From assembly GCA_964386795.1 (NCBI GenBank), contig CAYLUE010000027.1, positions 1-20,925 of the forward strand: a DNA stretch of 20,925 nucleotides, given 5' to 3'. Origin of the DNA: TMED108 sp964386795 (GTDB taxonomy: Bacteria > Fidelibacterota > Marinisomatia > Marinisomatales > TCS55). The notes beneath the pieces were generated by a model. It was given only the letters and a program-made list of their open reading frames with translations. It ran no database searches and was not told the origin of the DNA. Below are positions 1 through 8,069 of the stretch, in pieces (position 1 is the stretch's first letter; every line of letters starts with the position of its first letter). The position numbers and the translations under genes were made by a program.

Positions 1-17
1 TTACAATCGACACAAGG

Positions 18-158
18 TTATTTATCAATTTTATATCTTATGCCAAGAAAGATTACTTTGTTTCCATTACCATTTATAATGTTGGTATTAGATGTTTGGA
101 GAAACCCTTGACCAAAACCAGAGGAAAATGAAATTACTAATAAAACAAAATGAAGATT
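18..158 (-). pseudogene. Possible remnant of a secreted or outer-membrane protein gene
   Basis: Directly after the stop of the GH16 lipoprotein gene, an open minus-strand frame encodes a hydrophobic stretch that looks like a signal peptide (LHFVLLVISFSSGFGQ) and then about 30 residues ending in NKVIFLGIRYKIDK. The ending resembles the last beta-strand of an outer-membrane barrel or TonB-dependent receptor. The frame runs back into the GH16 gene without a stop, but there is no ATG, GTG or TTG close to the hydrophobic segment. It could be a gene collapsed by an internal deletion, a tiny secreted peptide with an unusual start, or chance. Coding status is unproven and only the amino-acid pattern supports it. 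Confidence 0.2.
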
Positions 159-990
159 AATTATTTTGTTTTTTGTAAACACGAACGTAATCCACTTCCA
201 TATCTTGAGGGAAAATAGTGGTATTATCGGGGGAACCGGGCCAATCACCGCCCACGGCTACGTTGATTAATAGATGAAATCGCTGATTGAAAGGCCAGGT
301 TTTATAATCATTTTTCTGATCATTTGCGAATGTGAAGTATTTCTGGTTGTCAATAAAAAAATCAATGCGATCTTCATACCACTCAATTGAATAAACATGA
401 AAAGAATCTTTTACATCAGAAAGAACTTTTGTCTTGCTTCTCTGCGTACCAATTTTATGATTATAGGATTCTGTGTGAACCGACCCGTGGACTCTTCCTT
501 CATCATGACCAACATGTTCCATAATATCAATTTCGCCGCTTTTTGGCCATCCACCATAAACCCAATCCGTTGGAAGCATCCAAATGGCTGGCCAAATACC
601 TTGGCCTAATGCGAGTTTTGCTCTTACATCAATACGTACATATTTCCAATCTCCTTTACCAATAGTACGTAATCTCGCAGAGGAAAAATACCTGAGGTTA
701 TTTGCGTCCCCGATACCAGAGGGTTCGAATTTCGCACGAATATGGAGCATACTATCCTGCACAAATGCATTGGCTGAGTCATTAGTATAATATTCAAGTT
801 CGTTATTTCCAAACCCGTGTCCACCAATCTCATGAGACCATTTATTTATATCTAACGGAGAGCTATCAAATTCATCATGCCAAATAATATCCCATCCATC
901 TATAAGCCATGGTTCTGGGTCGGGAATACTATTTTGGTTATCTTGTGGGCTACAACCTGCAAAAAAGAAAAAAAGAAAAAGAAATTTCAT
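157..990 (-). CDS. GH16 endo-beta-1,3-glucanase (laminarinase-like), lipoprotein
   Basis: A 277-residue family 16 glycoside hydrolase. The first 12 residues are a short hydrophobic signal ending in FAGC, with Cys13 as the likely lipidated residue, so the enzyme is probably anchored to a membrane and possibly surface exposed. The GH16 domain fills residues 30-273. The catalytic signature GEIDIMEH gives E153 as nucleophile, D155 as helper and E158 as acid/base. The WPAIWMLP segment (133-140) and the DYVRVY ending (267-272) are typical of bacterial laminarinase-type GH16. Expected reaction: internal hydrolysis of beta-1,3-glucan, or mixed-linkage beta-1,3/1,4-glucan. It is the last clear gene of the minus-strand block. 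Its ATG overlaps the stop of the preceding GH16 gene (ATGA), which suggests translational coupling. The family is secure; the exact substrate is inferred from the GH16 plus GH3 context. Confidence 0.93.
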   Translation of the reverse strand: MKFLFLFFFFAGCSPQDNQNSIPDPEPWLIDGWDIIWHDEFDSSPLDINKWSHEIGGHGFGNNELEYYTNDSANAFVQDSMLHIRAKFEPSGIGDANNLRYFSSARLRTIGKGDWKYVRIDVRAKLALGQGIWPAIWMLPTDWVYGGWPKSGEIDIMEHVGHDEGRVHGSVHTESYNHKIGTQRSKTKVLSDVKDSFHVYSIEWYEDRIDFFIDNQKYFTFANDQKNDYKTWPFNQRFHLLINVAVGGDWPGSPDNTTIFPQDMEVDYVRVYKKQNN

Positions 991-2096
991 TTTAAAAGGG
1001 TAATCTTTTTATGGGAATAATCTTCTCCATTAAAAGCCCGAATAAAATAAATACCACTTGGTTGTCTACTTGCGTCCCAAGTTATTGAATATTGACCTGC
1101 CCTATGATATTCATCAAGTAATTCTTCAATCAGTATACCATTAATATCGTAAACCGATAGATTAATGATATTACTTTTACTTATAGCATAATCAATATTT
1201 GTTGAGGGATTAAATGGATTTGGATATACATGTGAAAGTTTAAAAAGCTCAGGCATTTCTCCTTGATTCGTTGATGTACCTAAATTATTCTTGAATATTC
1301 TGATATAATCAATTTCCATTTCACTTTCAGTAAAACTTGAAGCAATATTTGACTCTATAGCGATATTTAATAATAAATACATTTTGGCATCAAAAGGCCA
1401 AGTATCCGAATTTTTTGTTGCAGGGTTATAGGTGTAATGAACATTACCATCCACACTAAATACCATTTTCTGTTCTGACCAATCAATCGTATATATATGA
1501 AACTGAGTTGTAGCAGTATTTATATGTTGTCCTCCAAAATTGACCGTACCTCCGTGACTCGAAGGGGTATGAATAGCGCTTTGAACATAATTTTGATTAG
1601 AGCCCCAATGTTCCATTATATCCACTTCGCCACAAGCAGGCCAAGAAGTGGTACCAAAACCTTTGGTCTGCCAGTACGCTCCCGGTTCCTTAATATTTTT
1701 CCCTAACATCCAAATGGCGGGCCACGTTCCAACACCTCTAGGGAGTTTTGCTTTAATTTCTATCCGCCCATAGCCGAATGCATATTTTGAGTTTAACCTT
1801 GCTGATGTATATTTTTTAGTACGTCCCTGATCGGTATAGGTTTCTTTCTTCGCAACGATCTTTAAGGTACCATTACTAATATATGAATTGTCTGTACGGT
1901 TGGTATAATGTTGTATTTCACCATTATACCAACTCGAGCCATTGGGAAGCTGTGTTTGATGAAACCAATTCACTGAACTAATTGGGCCATCAGGAAGATT
2001 AAATTCGTCAGACCATACCAATTTCCAATCCTGAGAAAATCCAAAACTGATAGTGAAAATAAAAAACAGAGAAATATTTTTTAGACCACTAGACAT
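987..2096 (-). CDS. GH16 endo-beta-1,3-glucanase with T9SS sorting domain
   Basis: A second GH16 enzyme, 369 residues from the ATG at 2096-2094. The frame also opens with a TTG one codon earlier, but a GAGAG ribosome-site-like sequence 4 bases before the ATG favours the ATG. A signal peptide of about 21 residues (ending FGFSQ) is followed by the GH16 domain (about 23-269). Its GEVDIMEH motif gives E157, D159 and E162 as the catalytic set. The C-terminal part (about 285-369) is a type A sorting domain of the type IX secretion system, with YPNPFNPST (291-299) and the usual SGIYFIR ending. The enzyme is therefore probably exported across the outer membrane and held at the surface or released, unlike the lipoprotein GH16 that follows it. 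The two are clearly different rather than a recent duplication. Likely substrate is laminarin; this is inference from family and neighbours. Confidence 0.92.
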   Translation of the reverse strand: MSSGLKNISLFFIFTISFGFSQDWKLVWSDEFNLPDGPISSVNWFHQTQLPNGSSWYNGEIQHYTNRTDNSYISNGTLKIVAKKETYTDQGRTKKYTSARLNSKYAFGYGRIEIKAKLPRGVGTWPAIWMLGKNIKEPGAYWQTKGFGTTSWPACGEVDIMEHWGSNQNYVQSAIHTPSSHGGTVNFGGQHINTATTQFHIYTIDWSEQKMVFSVDGNVHYTYNPATKNSDTWPFDAKMYLLLNIAIESNIASSFTESEMEIDYIRIFKNNLGTSTNQGEMPELFKLSHVYPNPFNPSTNIDYAISKSNIINLSVYDINGILIEELLDEYHRAGQYSITWDASRQPSGIYFIRAFNGEDYSHKKITLLK

Positions 2097-2100
2097 CAAA

Positions 2101-2106
2101 CTCTCT
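2101..2106 (-). promoter_or_regulatory. Ribosome binding site-like AGAGAG that decides the GH16 start
   Basis: On the minus strand AGAGAG lies 4 bases before the ATG at 2096. The TTG codon immediately before that ATG would leave only one base of spacing, so the ATG is the better start. The site is short and imperfect. Confidence 0.4.
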
Positions 2107-2110
2107 ACTG

Positions 2111-3571
2111 TTAATTAATTTTTGAACCATAATCTATATAACTATCATTAGTAAATGATGGAAAACTGGGTACAATAACTGGGTAGGGTACATTTCCCTG
2201 TGTTACAAACATATCAATACTTGATATTTTAATTGATTCAAATAATTTCATATTGATCGAAATTTGAGAACTATACTTTTTTTGTAAATTATCAATAATC
2301 GGTTTCATTAAAATATGTTGTTCTGCACTATCTGACTCGCTACTCATCAATAATCTGGCAGATTGATATGCGGCAAAACTATCTGCCCAAAGAGACCTAT
2401 TTAGATAAATAGTATCAGTTTTATCGAGGCCTAGTTCATAAGCTTTTTTTGTTAAATAATGATCTTGAATAAAATCCACAATTGCTAATTTAAATTGATG
2501 TGAAAATTCTGATTTATTCATTTTCTTTTTTCTAAATACAAGGGGATGTGATGCTATATTATTTTCAAAATCTTTAACTGTCCAATTATTCTCGTTTAAA
2601 GTAAAGAGGATCAAATCTTTATATTTTTGATTCATTGGCTTTATATCTTCTAAAGATAAAAATTCTCCTGCCTCAAATAATGCATTCGATATTGCAGTTT
2701 CTTTTTCTTCTCGGTCACGAAAAAATTGGTCACGAATAGCATTCACATAAGGAAAAAATACATTTTCATTGAGTTTTATATTTTTCCCTTTCATAATATT
2801 TTTAATAAAAGATTTATAAATTAATTTTCCTTTTCGTTCTTTAAGTGTATTAATCACTTTTTCTCTTCTATCAATGTTACCTTGTTCAGATAAATCCATA
2901 CGATCTGTCCATCCATTTACTTTCATAATAAATGCAGACCCATCATTCAAAAGATGTGGCCCTATAACTTGTCCTTTTTGAATATCATTATTGAATAATT
3001 TCTCATTGATAAATGGATCATTATTATCTATCCAATTCACATCTCTTGCAGGAATATTCTCTTTAAAGTTAACAGAGTAAATATCATTAAATGACATTCC
3101 TTCATCTAAGGCCCTTTTTACTGAATCAGCAAATGCTCCGCTTGGAAAAGAAAAGTAATTAACATGATATGTACGGCCATCCATTTTAAAAAAATGATTA
3201 ATTTCATCATCTTCTAACAAAACTTTATTATGACCTTTTTCAAAATAAAGTAGTTGTCTCATGGCTTGTTCTTTTCGCCCTTTTAAAAAATCATTAAGAT
3301 TATCAGACTTTATTTGATTAATAACTGACTCTGCTTCAATCGCCAATAATTTTTCAGCAATAAGATTATTCAAGATTATTTTTTTATGAATGTATTGATT
3401 ACCACGGCAATAGTCTGGGCGGAGTGTGTATTCAGTGCGATTCAAATAATCTTGATGAGTAATTAAACGATCTCCAATTTTTGCTAGAATTTCTAATTGA
3501 TTATCTGATGAAAATTTGGATTGACATCCAATCAATAAAATCAGAAAAAGAATAAGATGACGGAAAAGCAC
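2111..3571 (-). CDS. SurA/PrsA-like periplasmic foldase lipoprotein (parvulin type)
   Basis: A 486-residue lipoprotein with a GTG start; the only in-frame codon further upstream before a stop that could be considered is not a start. The signal ends LLIGC, with Cys16 as the lipid site. Residues about 30-130 resemble the N-terminal chaperone region of SurA/PrsA proteins (IGDRLITHQDYLNR). Residues about 132-222 look like a degenerate parvulin (PPIC) domain, ending with KGQVIGPHLLNDGSAFIMKV, the usual last part of that fold. The remaining 260 residues are helical-looking and unassigned. The known role of the family is helping outer-membrane and secreted proteins fold. Placement between a PorV-like barrel and a GH16 gene suggests it serves the receptor or the T9SS cargo of this locus (inference). 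Whether it still has isomerase activity cannot be told. Confidence 0.7.
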   Translation of the reverse strand: MLFRHLILFLILLIGCQSKFSSDNQLEILAKIGDRLITHQDYLNRTEYTLRPDYCRGNQYIHKKIILNNLIAEKLLAIEAESVINQIKSDNLNDFLKGRKEQAMRQLLYFEKGHNKVLLEDDEINHFFKMDGRTYHVNYFSFPSGAFADSVKRALDEGMSFNDIYSVNFKENIPARDVNWIDNNDPFINEKLFNNDIQKGQVIGPHLLNDGSAFIMKVNGWTDRMDLSEQGNIDRREKVINTLKERKGKLIYKSFIKNIMKGKNIKLNENVFFPYVNAIRDQFFRDREEKETAISNALFEAGEFLSLEDIKPMNQKYKDLILFTLNENNWTVKDFENNIASHPLVFRKKKMNKSEFSHQFKLAIVDFIQDHYLTKKAYELGLDKTDTIYLNRSLWADSFAAYQSARLLMSSESDSAEQHILMKPIIDNLQKKYSSQISINMKLFESIKISSIDMFVTQGNVPYPVIVPSFPSFTNDSYIDYGSKIN

Positions 3572-3582
3572 TTTTGAATTAA

Positions 3583-4629
3583 TTAAAATGCAATACTGAT
3601 TGTATAAGAGTTTAGACCACCAAAAATACCCATAGATCGGTGAGCATAATCTATTTGAAAAGATTGATTACCCATAAGGTTAGTTTTTAAACCGCCACCA
3701 TAAGTCATCCCAAATTGCGAATCAGGCATATATAAAGACTTATATCCTGAACGAAGATATAAACTACCCTTGCCCGCCATACGAAATTCATATTGACCCC
3801 CAATATTAATATACTCTGCATTATTATTGGGATGCACTGCATCAAGGGCAATTGTGAGTCGATGTAATTCTGAATATATGGGTTTTAGACCAATACCAAT
3901 TCTAAATAATAAAGGCAATTCCCATTGATTTGGTCTAAACTGGCCAGGTACATCAGCATAGTTTCCATCTTCAAAAGGTGAAATATCTATAGGGTTTAAC
4001 AAATCAATACCATCATATTTTAATCGAGTTCCATAATTTGAAATACTCATTCCAATCCTAAGGCCATCTTGTGTATTGCCAGTTGGAGATAAAAATTTAG
4101 TATTAACAATCGCACCAAGATCTAGTGCAAAAGCTTTTGCCGTAGAATGCCATATTTTTGAATTAATTAATTTCGCTGATGCTCCAAAAGAAAACCACTG
4201 TACAATTTTACGTGAGTACGTTAAAGCCGCACTAAATTCATTCGCCGCGAATTTCTCGCCAGTCCCCTCCTGCTGAGTCATCGTTGTTACTTCCATGTCT
4301 CCATATCCCATATGGGTCAAACTAAAGGCAAAAGTTCCTAATCTATTTACATAAATCGTTGAACCAATAAACATCATATTAATATCAAGAACCCAAGGTT
4401 GCTTCATAAATGAATTTTCATTCCTCTCTACAAAAGCCAAAGCAGCAGGATTCCAATAAACAGATGTTGGACCATCGGCAAAAGTGACTCCGGCATCACC
4501 CATAGCTGCATTAGCACTGCCCACACCAATTTCAAGAAAATTAACAGCTGTTGAGCCGTACCTATAAATATTTTGGGCAAATAGAATGTTTACGGAAAAA
4601 AGTAAAATGATTGTTTGAAAACGTTTCAT
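3583..4629 (-). CDS. PorV/PorQ-type outer-membrane beta-barrel protein
   Basis: A 348-residue protein with a signal peptide (cut near FAQ, residue 19) and the hallmark N-terminal block of the PorV/UPF0164 family: FLEIGVGSANAAMGDAGVTF (31-50), followed by the SVYWNPAAL motif (57-65). The rest alternates hydrophobic and polar residues as expected of a beta-barrel and ends in a strand with terminal Phe (SYTISIAF). PorV in the type IX secretion system is the outer-membrane shuttle that receives cargo C-terminal domains and hands them to the sorting machinery. PorV-like paralogs are often placed next to large secreted proteins. Here its ATG overlaps the stop of the 1147-residue T9SS-tagged gene (ATGA), so a partnership with that protein is likely (inference). 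A simple porin role is the alternative. Confidence 0.8.
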   Translation of the reverse strand: MKRFQTIILLFSVNILFAQNIYRYGSTAVNFLEIGVGSANAAMGDAGVTFADGPTSVYWNPAALAFVERNENSFMKQPWVLDINMMFIGSTIYVNRLGTFAFSLTHMGYGDMEVTTMTQQEGTGEKFAANEFSAALTYSRKIVQWFSFGASAKLINSKIWHSTAKAFALDLGAIVNTKFLSPTGNTQDGLRIGMSISNYGTRLKYDGIDLLNPIDISPFEDGNYADVPGQFRPNQWELPLLFRIGIGLKPIYSELHRLTIALDAVHPNNNAEYINIGGQYEFRMAGKGSLYLRSGYKSLYMPDSQFGMTYGGGLKTNLMGNQSFQIDYAHRSMGIFGGLNSYTISIAF

Positions 4630-7600
4630 TTAATCACAGCAAACTTTCCAAGTTTCTGATCGCCAGTTGCCAATGCTTCAATATGAAATAAATACATCCC
4701 CGCTGCAATTTCTAATCCTTCCCGGGTGAGCATATCCCAATGAACAATACCTTTTTCTGGTGAATTATTGATTGAAATCTCATCCACTAATACACCGCTT
4801 ATGGTAAATATTTTAATTACTGCCTGTGCGGGAACATTAGTAAACATAATCTGGCGACGCTGATTTAAAAACTGATTTGATATAGCCGGTTCCATCACAT
4901 TGGTTGCAACATATGGATTGGGTACAACCCGAATATTCTCCATCGTTTTTGCAAGAGAATCTTCATCAAGATCATCATAAGAATTAATTGTGAACTTTAA
5001 GTTATCATCTTTCCAGAATGGTCTGGAAAATTTGACTCGAAAGATATCATCACTTTTGGGATATGTTTCTGAAGATGCTAAATTAAAATCTATAATAAAA
5101 ACAGTTCCGGCCCACCTACCGTCATTGCCCATTCCACCTACAATTATTTTATCTTCAGATTTGTCAAAAACACCGTTTTTATTTACATCATGTACCACCA
5201 TATCCATTAGTACATGGCTTCCATCCGAGTTTAATAAGGTTTCATTCTGAATATAGAAGTCAAATGATTGGCCCAAAAGAATTTCATTGGTAGGTATTCT
5301 GCTATCAACAGCATTCCTGATTCCAGTTTTAATACTAGTTGTTGTTGTATATGCACTTGCATTAGAACTAAAGATGATATGATAATCCCAAGCCAAATAA
5401 GAAGATTCTCGAATAGTAGGTACAACACGCATAATGCCACTTCCTTGAATCCAGCCTGAATTAGCATAATCGTAGGAACCTTTATCAAAAGGCATGTCAA
5501 TATTCAGTTGAATTCCGTCAAAAACATCCGTGCTGAATGGAGCTCTTGTATTGAGCGTCCAATAATCTAGACTATCATTCTTAACAAGATTTGTTGAAAC
5601 AAATTTGGTTGGATTCTCCTGGTATACAATAAGATTATCATTTAAATCTGTCACAGTAATTGAATTAGTGGAATAGACCAATCCATAATCATACTTGGGA
5701 AGACTAGCAATGGTATCGATTCCAAAGGAAACTTGATAACTATGATCGTTTTTAATACTCGAACGAGCAAGGATGGTGGGTACTACCTTACCACCACCAG
5801 ATAGATTTAATTCATCTAAAGTAATGTCAGGTTGTTTATAACCTGCAGCTGGTTTAAAAGGAGTTACAATCGCAACATTTTTACCAATGGACCTAACTTC
5901 TTCAGCTTCGTCAAGCTCTACCACTACATTGTTCTCTGATGGAGATATTCCAGGTCCAATATGGGGTGCACCATAATCATAGGCCACGAGGCCATAATAG
6001 TAGGTTCGACCATTCATAACTGTATTATCAATAAAAACATGCGAGATTCCTGTATCAGATCCTAGATTGTAACCAACGCCATTTACTAATCCAAAGTCAG
6101 TGAAACCAAATTTTCCGTCATTTAAATCACATTGAAAAATAGGTTTCATAAACATGGGTGTTCCGTAACCATCTGTAATAACTTCGGCATCTGAAAAATA
6201 TTTATCTGTAGCACGGAAAAGTTTATATCCTTCAAAATCATTTATATTGCCAAGAAACGGATCTCTTGTACGTGTATCAGAAACATTATCCCAAGTTAAA
6301 ATAACTTTTCCATCAGCTGGTGTTGCAGTTAAAGTTGGCATTTTCGGTGGTTGCGCGAACCGATAATCTTTTTCATAAATTACTTGAACAATTTTTTTCA
6401 GTTCATACAATGCGGGCGCGGTGTGTGAAGGAGAATTCAATCCTTCCAATGGATCATATGAATGCAACTCAGACATGGAGATCCGTTCTGTTCGGCCTTT
6501 GTATAAAGGAAATGGTCCTGAAGCAAATACTTCTATCAAATTTGAAATTTTGTCAATGTATTCTTCAAGAATATTTTCACCAAGTAATGTCCACATGGCT
6601 TCATCATTTTTAAACCACCAGGAGGTATTTGATTGCGCATGACTAGGAACAGGAAATAAACGGAAAGCAGTTAGGCCCATCATATCTGACTCTGAAACAT
6701 CCGTGACGGCAAAGTTTGGCTCAGAACCAACACCTTCAACGTAATCTGGTTTATGATTGCCTTCACCTTGATCCGGTCCTGTATAGTTCAATTCAGTTGG
6801 AGCAACACCATCCAATCCAATATCATCTCCAAAAAATTCCGTTACCTGATAAACTCCATCATTATTTATATCCTCACCATCTTCCCAATCCTGGTCTTCA
6901 TCTGCATCCCAATGTTCTTTGAGGTCTGATCGATCTAACTTATAAAATGATAAAAATTTATCCACATCATAAATACCATCAGTTGGTCCTACTTTTGTTG
7001 TAGCTAGATTATCTCGTTTTTCATCTATAATACCATCTTCATCGTTATCTACATTATCGTAGGCCATTCCAGGGCTTTCAAGGTAGGCAAATCCCATCGT
7101 CCCAGTCGGTAGTCCTCCTTGACCGATTCCATTTATATCCCATGAATAAGACATGTCAAGCAGTGTATTAAAATAAGCCAATTCATCAATGCCATCGTTA
7201 CCGATGGCATTATCTACCCAGTAACCGAATGCCACTTCAGTCAAATCATAATCAGAAATATTTGCAATGTTATACTCCCAAAAAATCGCATCCCGAGCTT
7301 GAGGGTTATTCCATTGAAAACCACGCGCCTCAACACGAATACCCAGACCACCCCAAGGATTCCCTTTACCAATGGTAACATTGTCACGCATATCACCAAT
7401 CAATTTATTTCTTCGAGGATAGTATCGTACTCGGTCTGCAAGCTCTAAATATTCCTGATCCTGAGCATCATTAGCGACAAAATAGGTCTCCAAATCTGCA
7501 TAAATAACACCGCGACCAAAACGGCCATCCCATTCACCTGGCCATTTGGTATTAGTACCCGCAGATGGCCATCCATTGATCGGCCATGAACTTGGCCTAT

Positions 7601-8069
7601 TACTCATAGCTGGATATTCGCTTGTCTCATTCATGTAGCCAAAAACCGGGTAAAATCCGTATTCAAATGTACCAGCGGGGTTTACATCCATTTCTTCTCT
7701 GTAACTGGTTTGTAAAAAATATAATTTATGAAGGCCTTCTCCATCTCCAATCTCGGTTGGATCAGATACAACGATCGAATCAATATTAGTATTGGCATCA
7801 TCTTTTATATAGACTTTTGCGCCGACAAGGAGGCCAATACCATCTGTCATTTTAAGCCCATCTAAATTGTTGGGCCATCTGGACACATTTACTTTTGGCC
7901 AGTCTGAAAGCTCTGTAGTATTTCGAAAATAAAGAAATACACGATTCCCGGTCATATATCCTTCCCTTTCGGCGGCAATGTCGCCTGCAGGGTCGTCTGG
8001 TCCAACATACTCTTTCCCTTGAGAAAATACCAGGTTAGTTAGCAAGAGTAGATAAGACAACTTTTTCAT
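4626..8069 (-). CDS. Large secreted protein with Fn3-like domain, Ca-binding-like loops and T9SS tag
   Basis: A 1147-residue protein with a signal peptide (cut after LVFSQ, about residue 17). No catalytic family is recognised. Residues 1-560 are an unassigned, Trp/Tyr-rich region. It contains acidic loops that look like calcium sites of the thrombospondin-3 or dockerin type: DNVDNDEDGIIDE (338-350) and DADEDQDWEDGEDINNDG (388-405). A third, DVNKNGVFDKSED, lies at 961-973. Residues about 576-700 look like a fibronectin type III domain (KVILTWDNV, YYYGLVAYDYG). The C-terminal 100 residues are a T9SS-type sorting domain (VVPNPYV at 1048-1054, GMYLFHIEA at 1124-1132). The start codon overlaps the receptor stop (TAATG), and the stop overlaps the PorV-like start. 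By position it stands where SusD-like glycan-binding proteins sit in Bacteroidota loci, but no SusD similarity is seen. A surface glycan-binding or receptor-partner role is a guess. Confidence 0.75.
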   Translation of the reverse strand: MKKLSYLLLLTNLVFSQGKEYVGPDDPAGDIAAEREGYMTGNRVFLYFRNTTELSDWPKVNVSRWPNNLDGLKMTDGIGLLVGAKVYIKDDANTNIDSIVVSDPTEIGDGEGLHKLYFLQTSYREEMDVNPAGTFEYGFYPVFGYMNETSEYPAMSNRPSSWPINGWPSAGTNTKWPGEWDGRFGRGVIYADLETYFVANDAQDQEYLELADRVRYYPRRNKLIGDMRDNVTIGKGNPWGGLGIRVEARGFQWNNPQARDAIFWEYNIANISDYDLTEVAFGYWVDNAIGNDGIDELAYFNTLLDMSYSWDINGIGQGGLPTGTMGFAYLESPGMAYDNVDNDEDGIIDEKRDNLATTKVGPTDGIYDVDKFLSFYKLDRSDLKEHWDADEDQDWEDGEDINNDGVYQVTEFFGDDIGLDGVAPTELNYTGPDQGEGNHKPDYVEGVGSEPNFAVTDVSESDMMGLTAFRLFPVPSHAQSNTSWWFKNDEAMWTLLGENILEEYIDKISNLIEVFASGPFPLYKGRTERISMSELHSYDPLEGLNSPSHTAPALYELKKIVQVIYEKDYRFAQPPKMPTLTATPADGKVILTWDNVSDTRTRDPFLGNINDFEGYKLFRATDKYFSDAEVITDGYGTPMFMKPIFQCDLNDGKFGFTDFGLVNGVGYNLGSDTGISHVFIDNTVMNGRTYYYGLVAYDYGAPHIGPGISPSENNVVVELDEAEEVRSIGKNVAIVTPFKPAAGYKQPDITLDELNLSGGGKVVPTILARSSIKNDHSYQVSFGIDTIASLPKYDYGLVYSTNSITVTDLNDNLIVYQENPTKFVSTNLVKNDSLDYWTLNTRAPFSTDVFDGIQLNIDMPFDKGSYDYANSGWIQGSGIMRVVPTIRESSYLAWDYHIIFSSNASAYTTTTSIKTGIRNAVDSRIPTNEILLGQSFDFYIQNETLLNSDGSHVLMDMVVHDVNKNGVFDKSEDKIIVGGMGNDGRWAGTVFIIDFNLASSETYPKSDDIFRVKFSRPFWKDDNLKFTINSYDDLDEDSLAKTMENIRVVPNPYVATNVMEPAISNQFLNQRRQIMFTNVPAQAVIKIFTISGVLVDEISINNSPEKGIVHWDMLTREGLEIAAGMYLFHIEALATGDQKLGKFAVIK

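Noticed and set aside
2097..2099. TTG as start of the T9SS-tagged GH16
   Set aside because: The ATG right after it has better spacing from the AGAGAG ribosome-site-like sequence.
6320..6922. Plus-strand frames within the 1147-residue gene
   Set aside because: Overlapping antisense frames with no recognisable domains or start signals.
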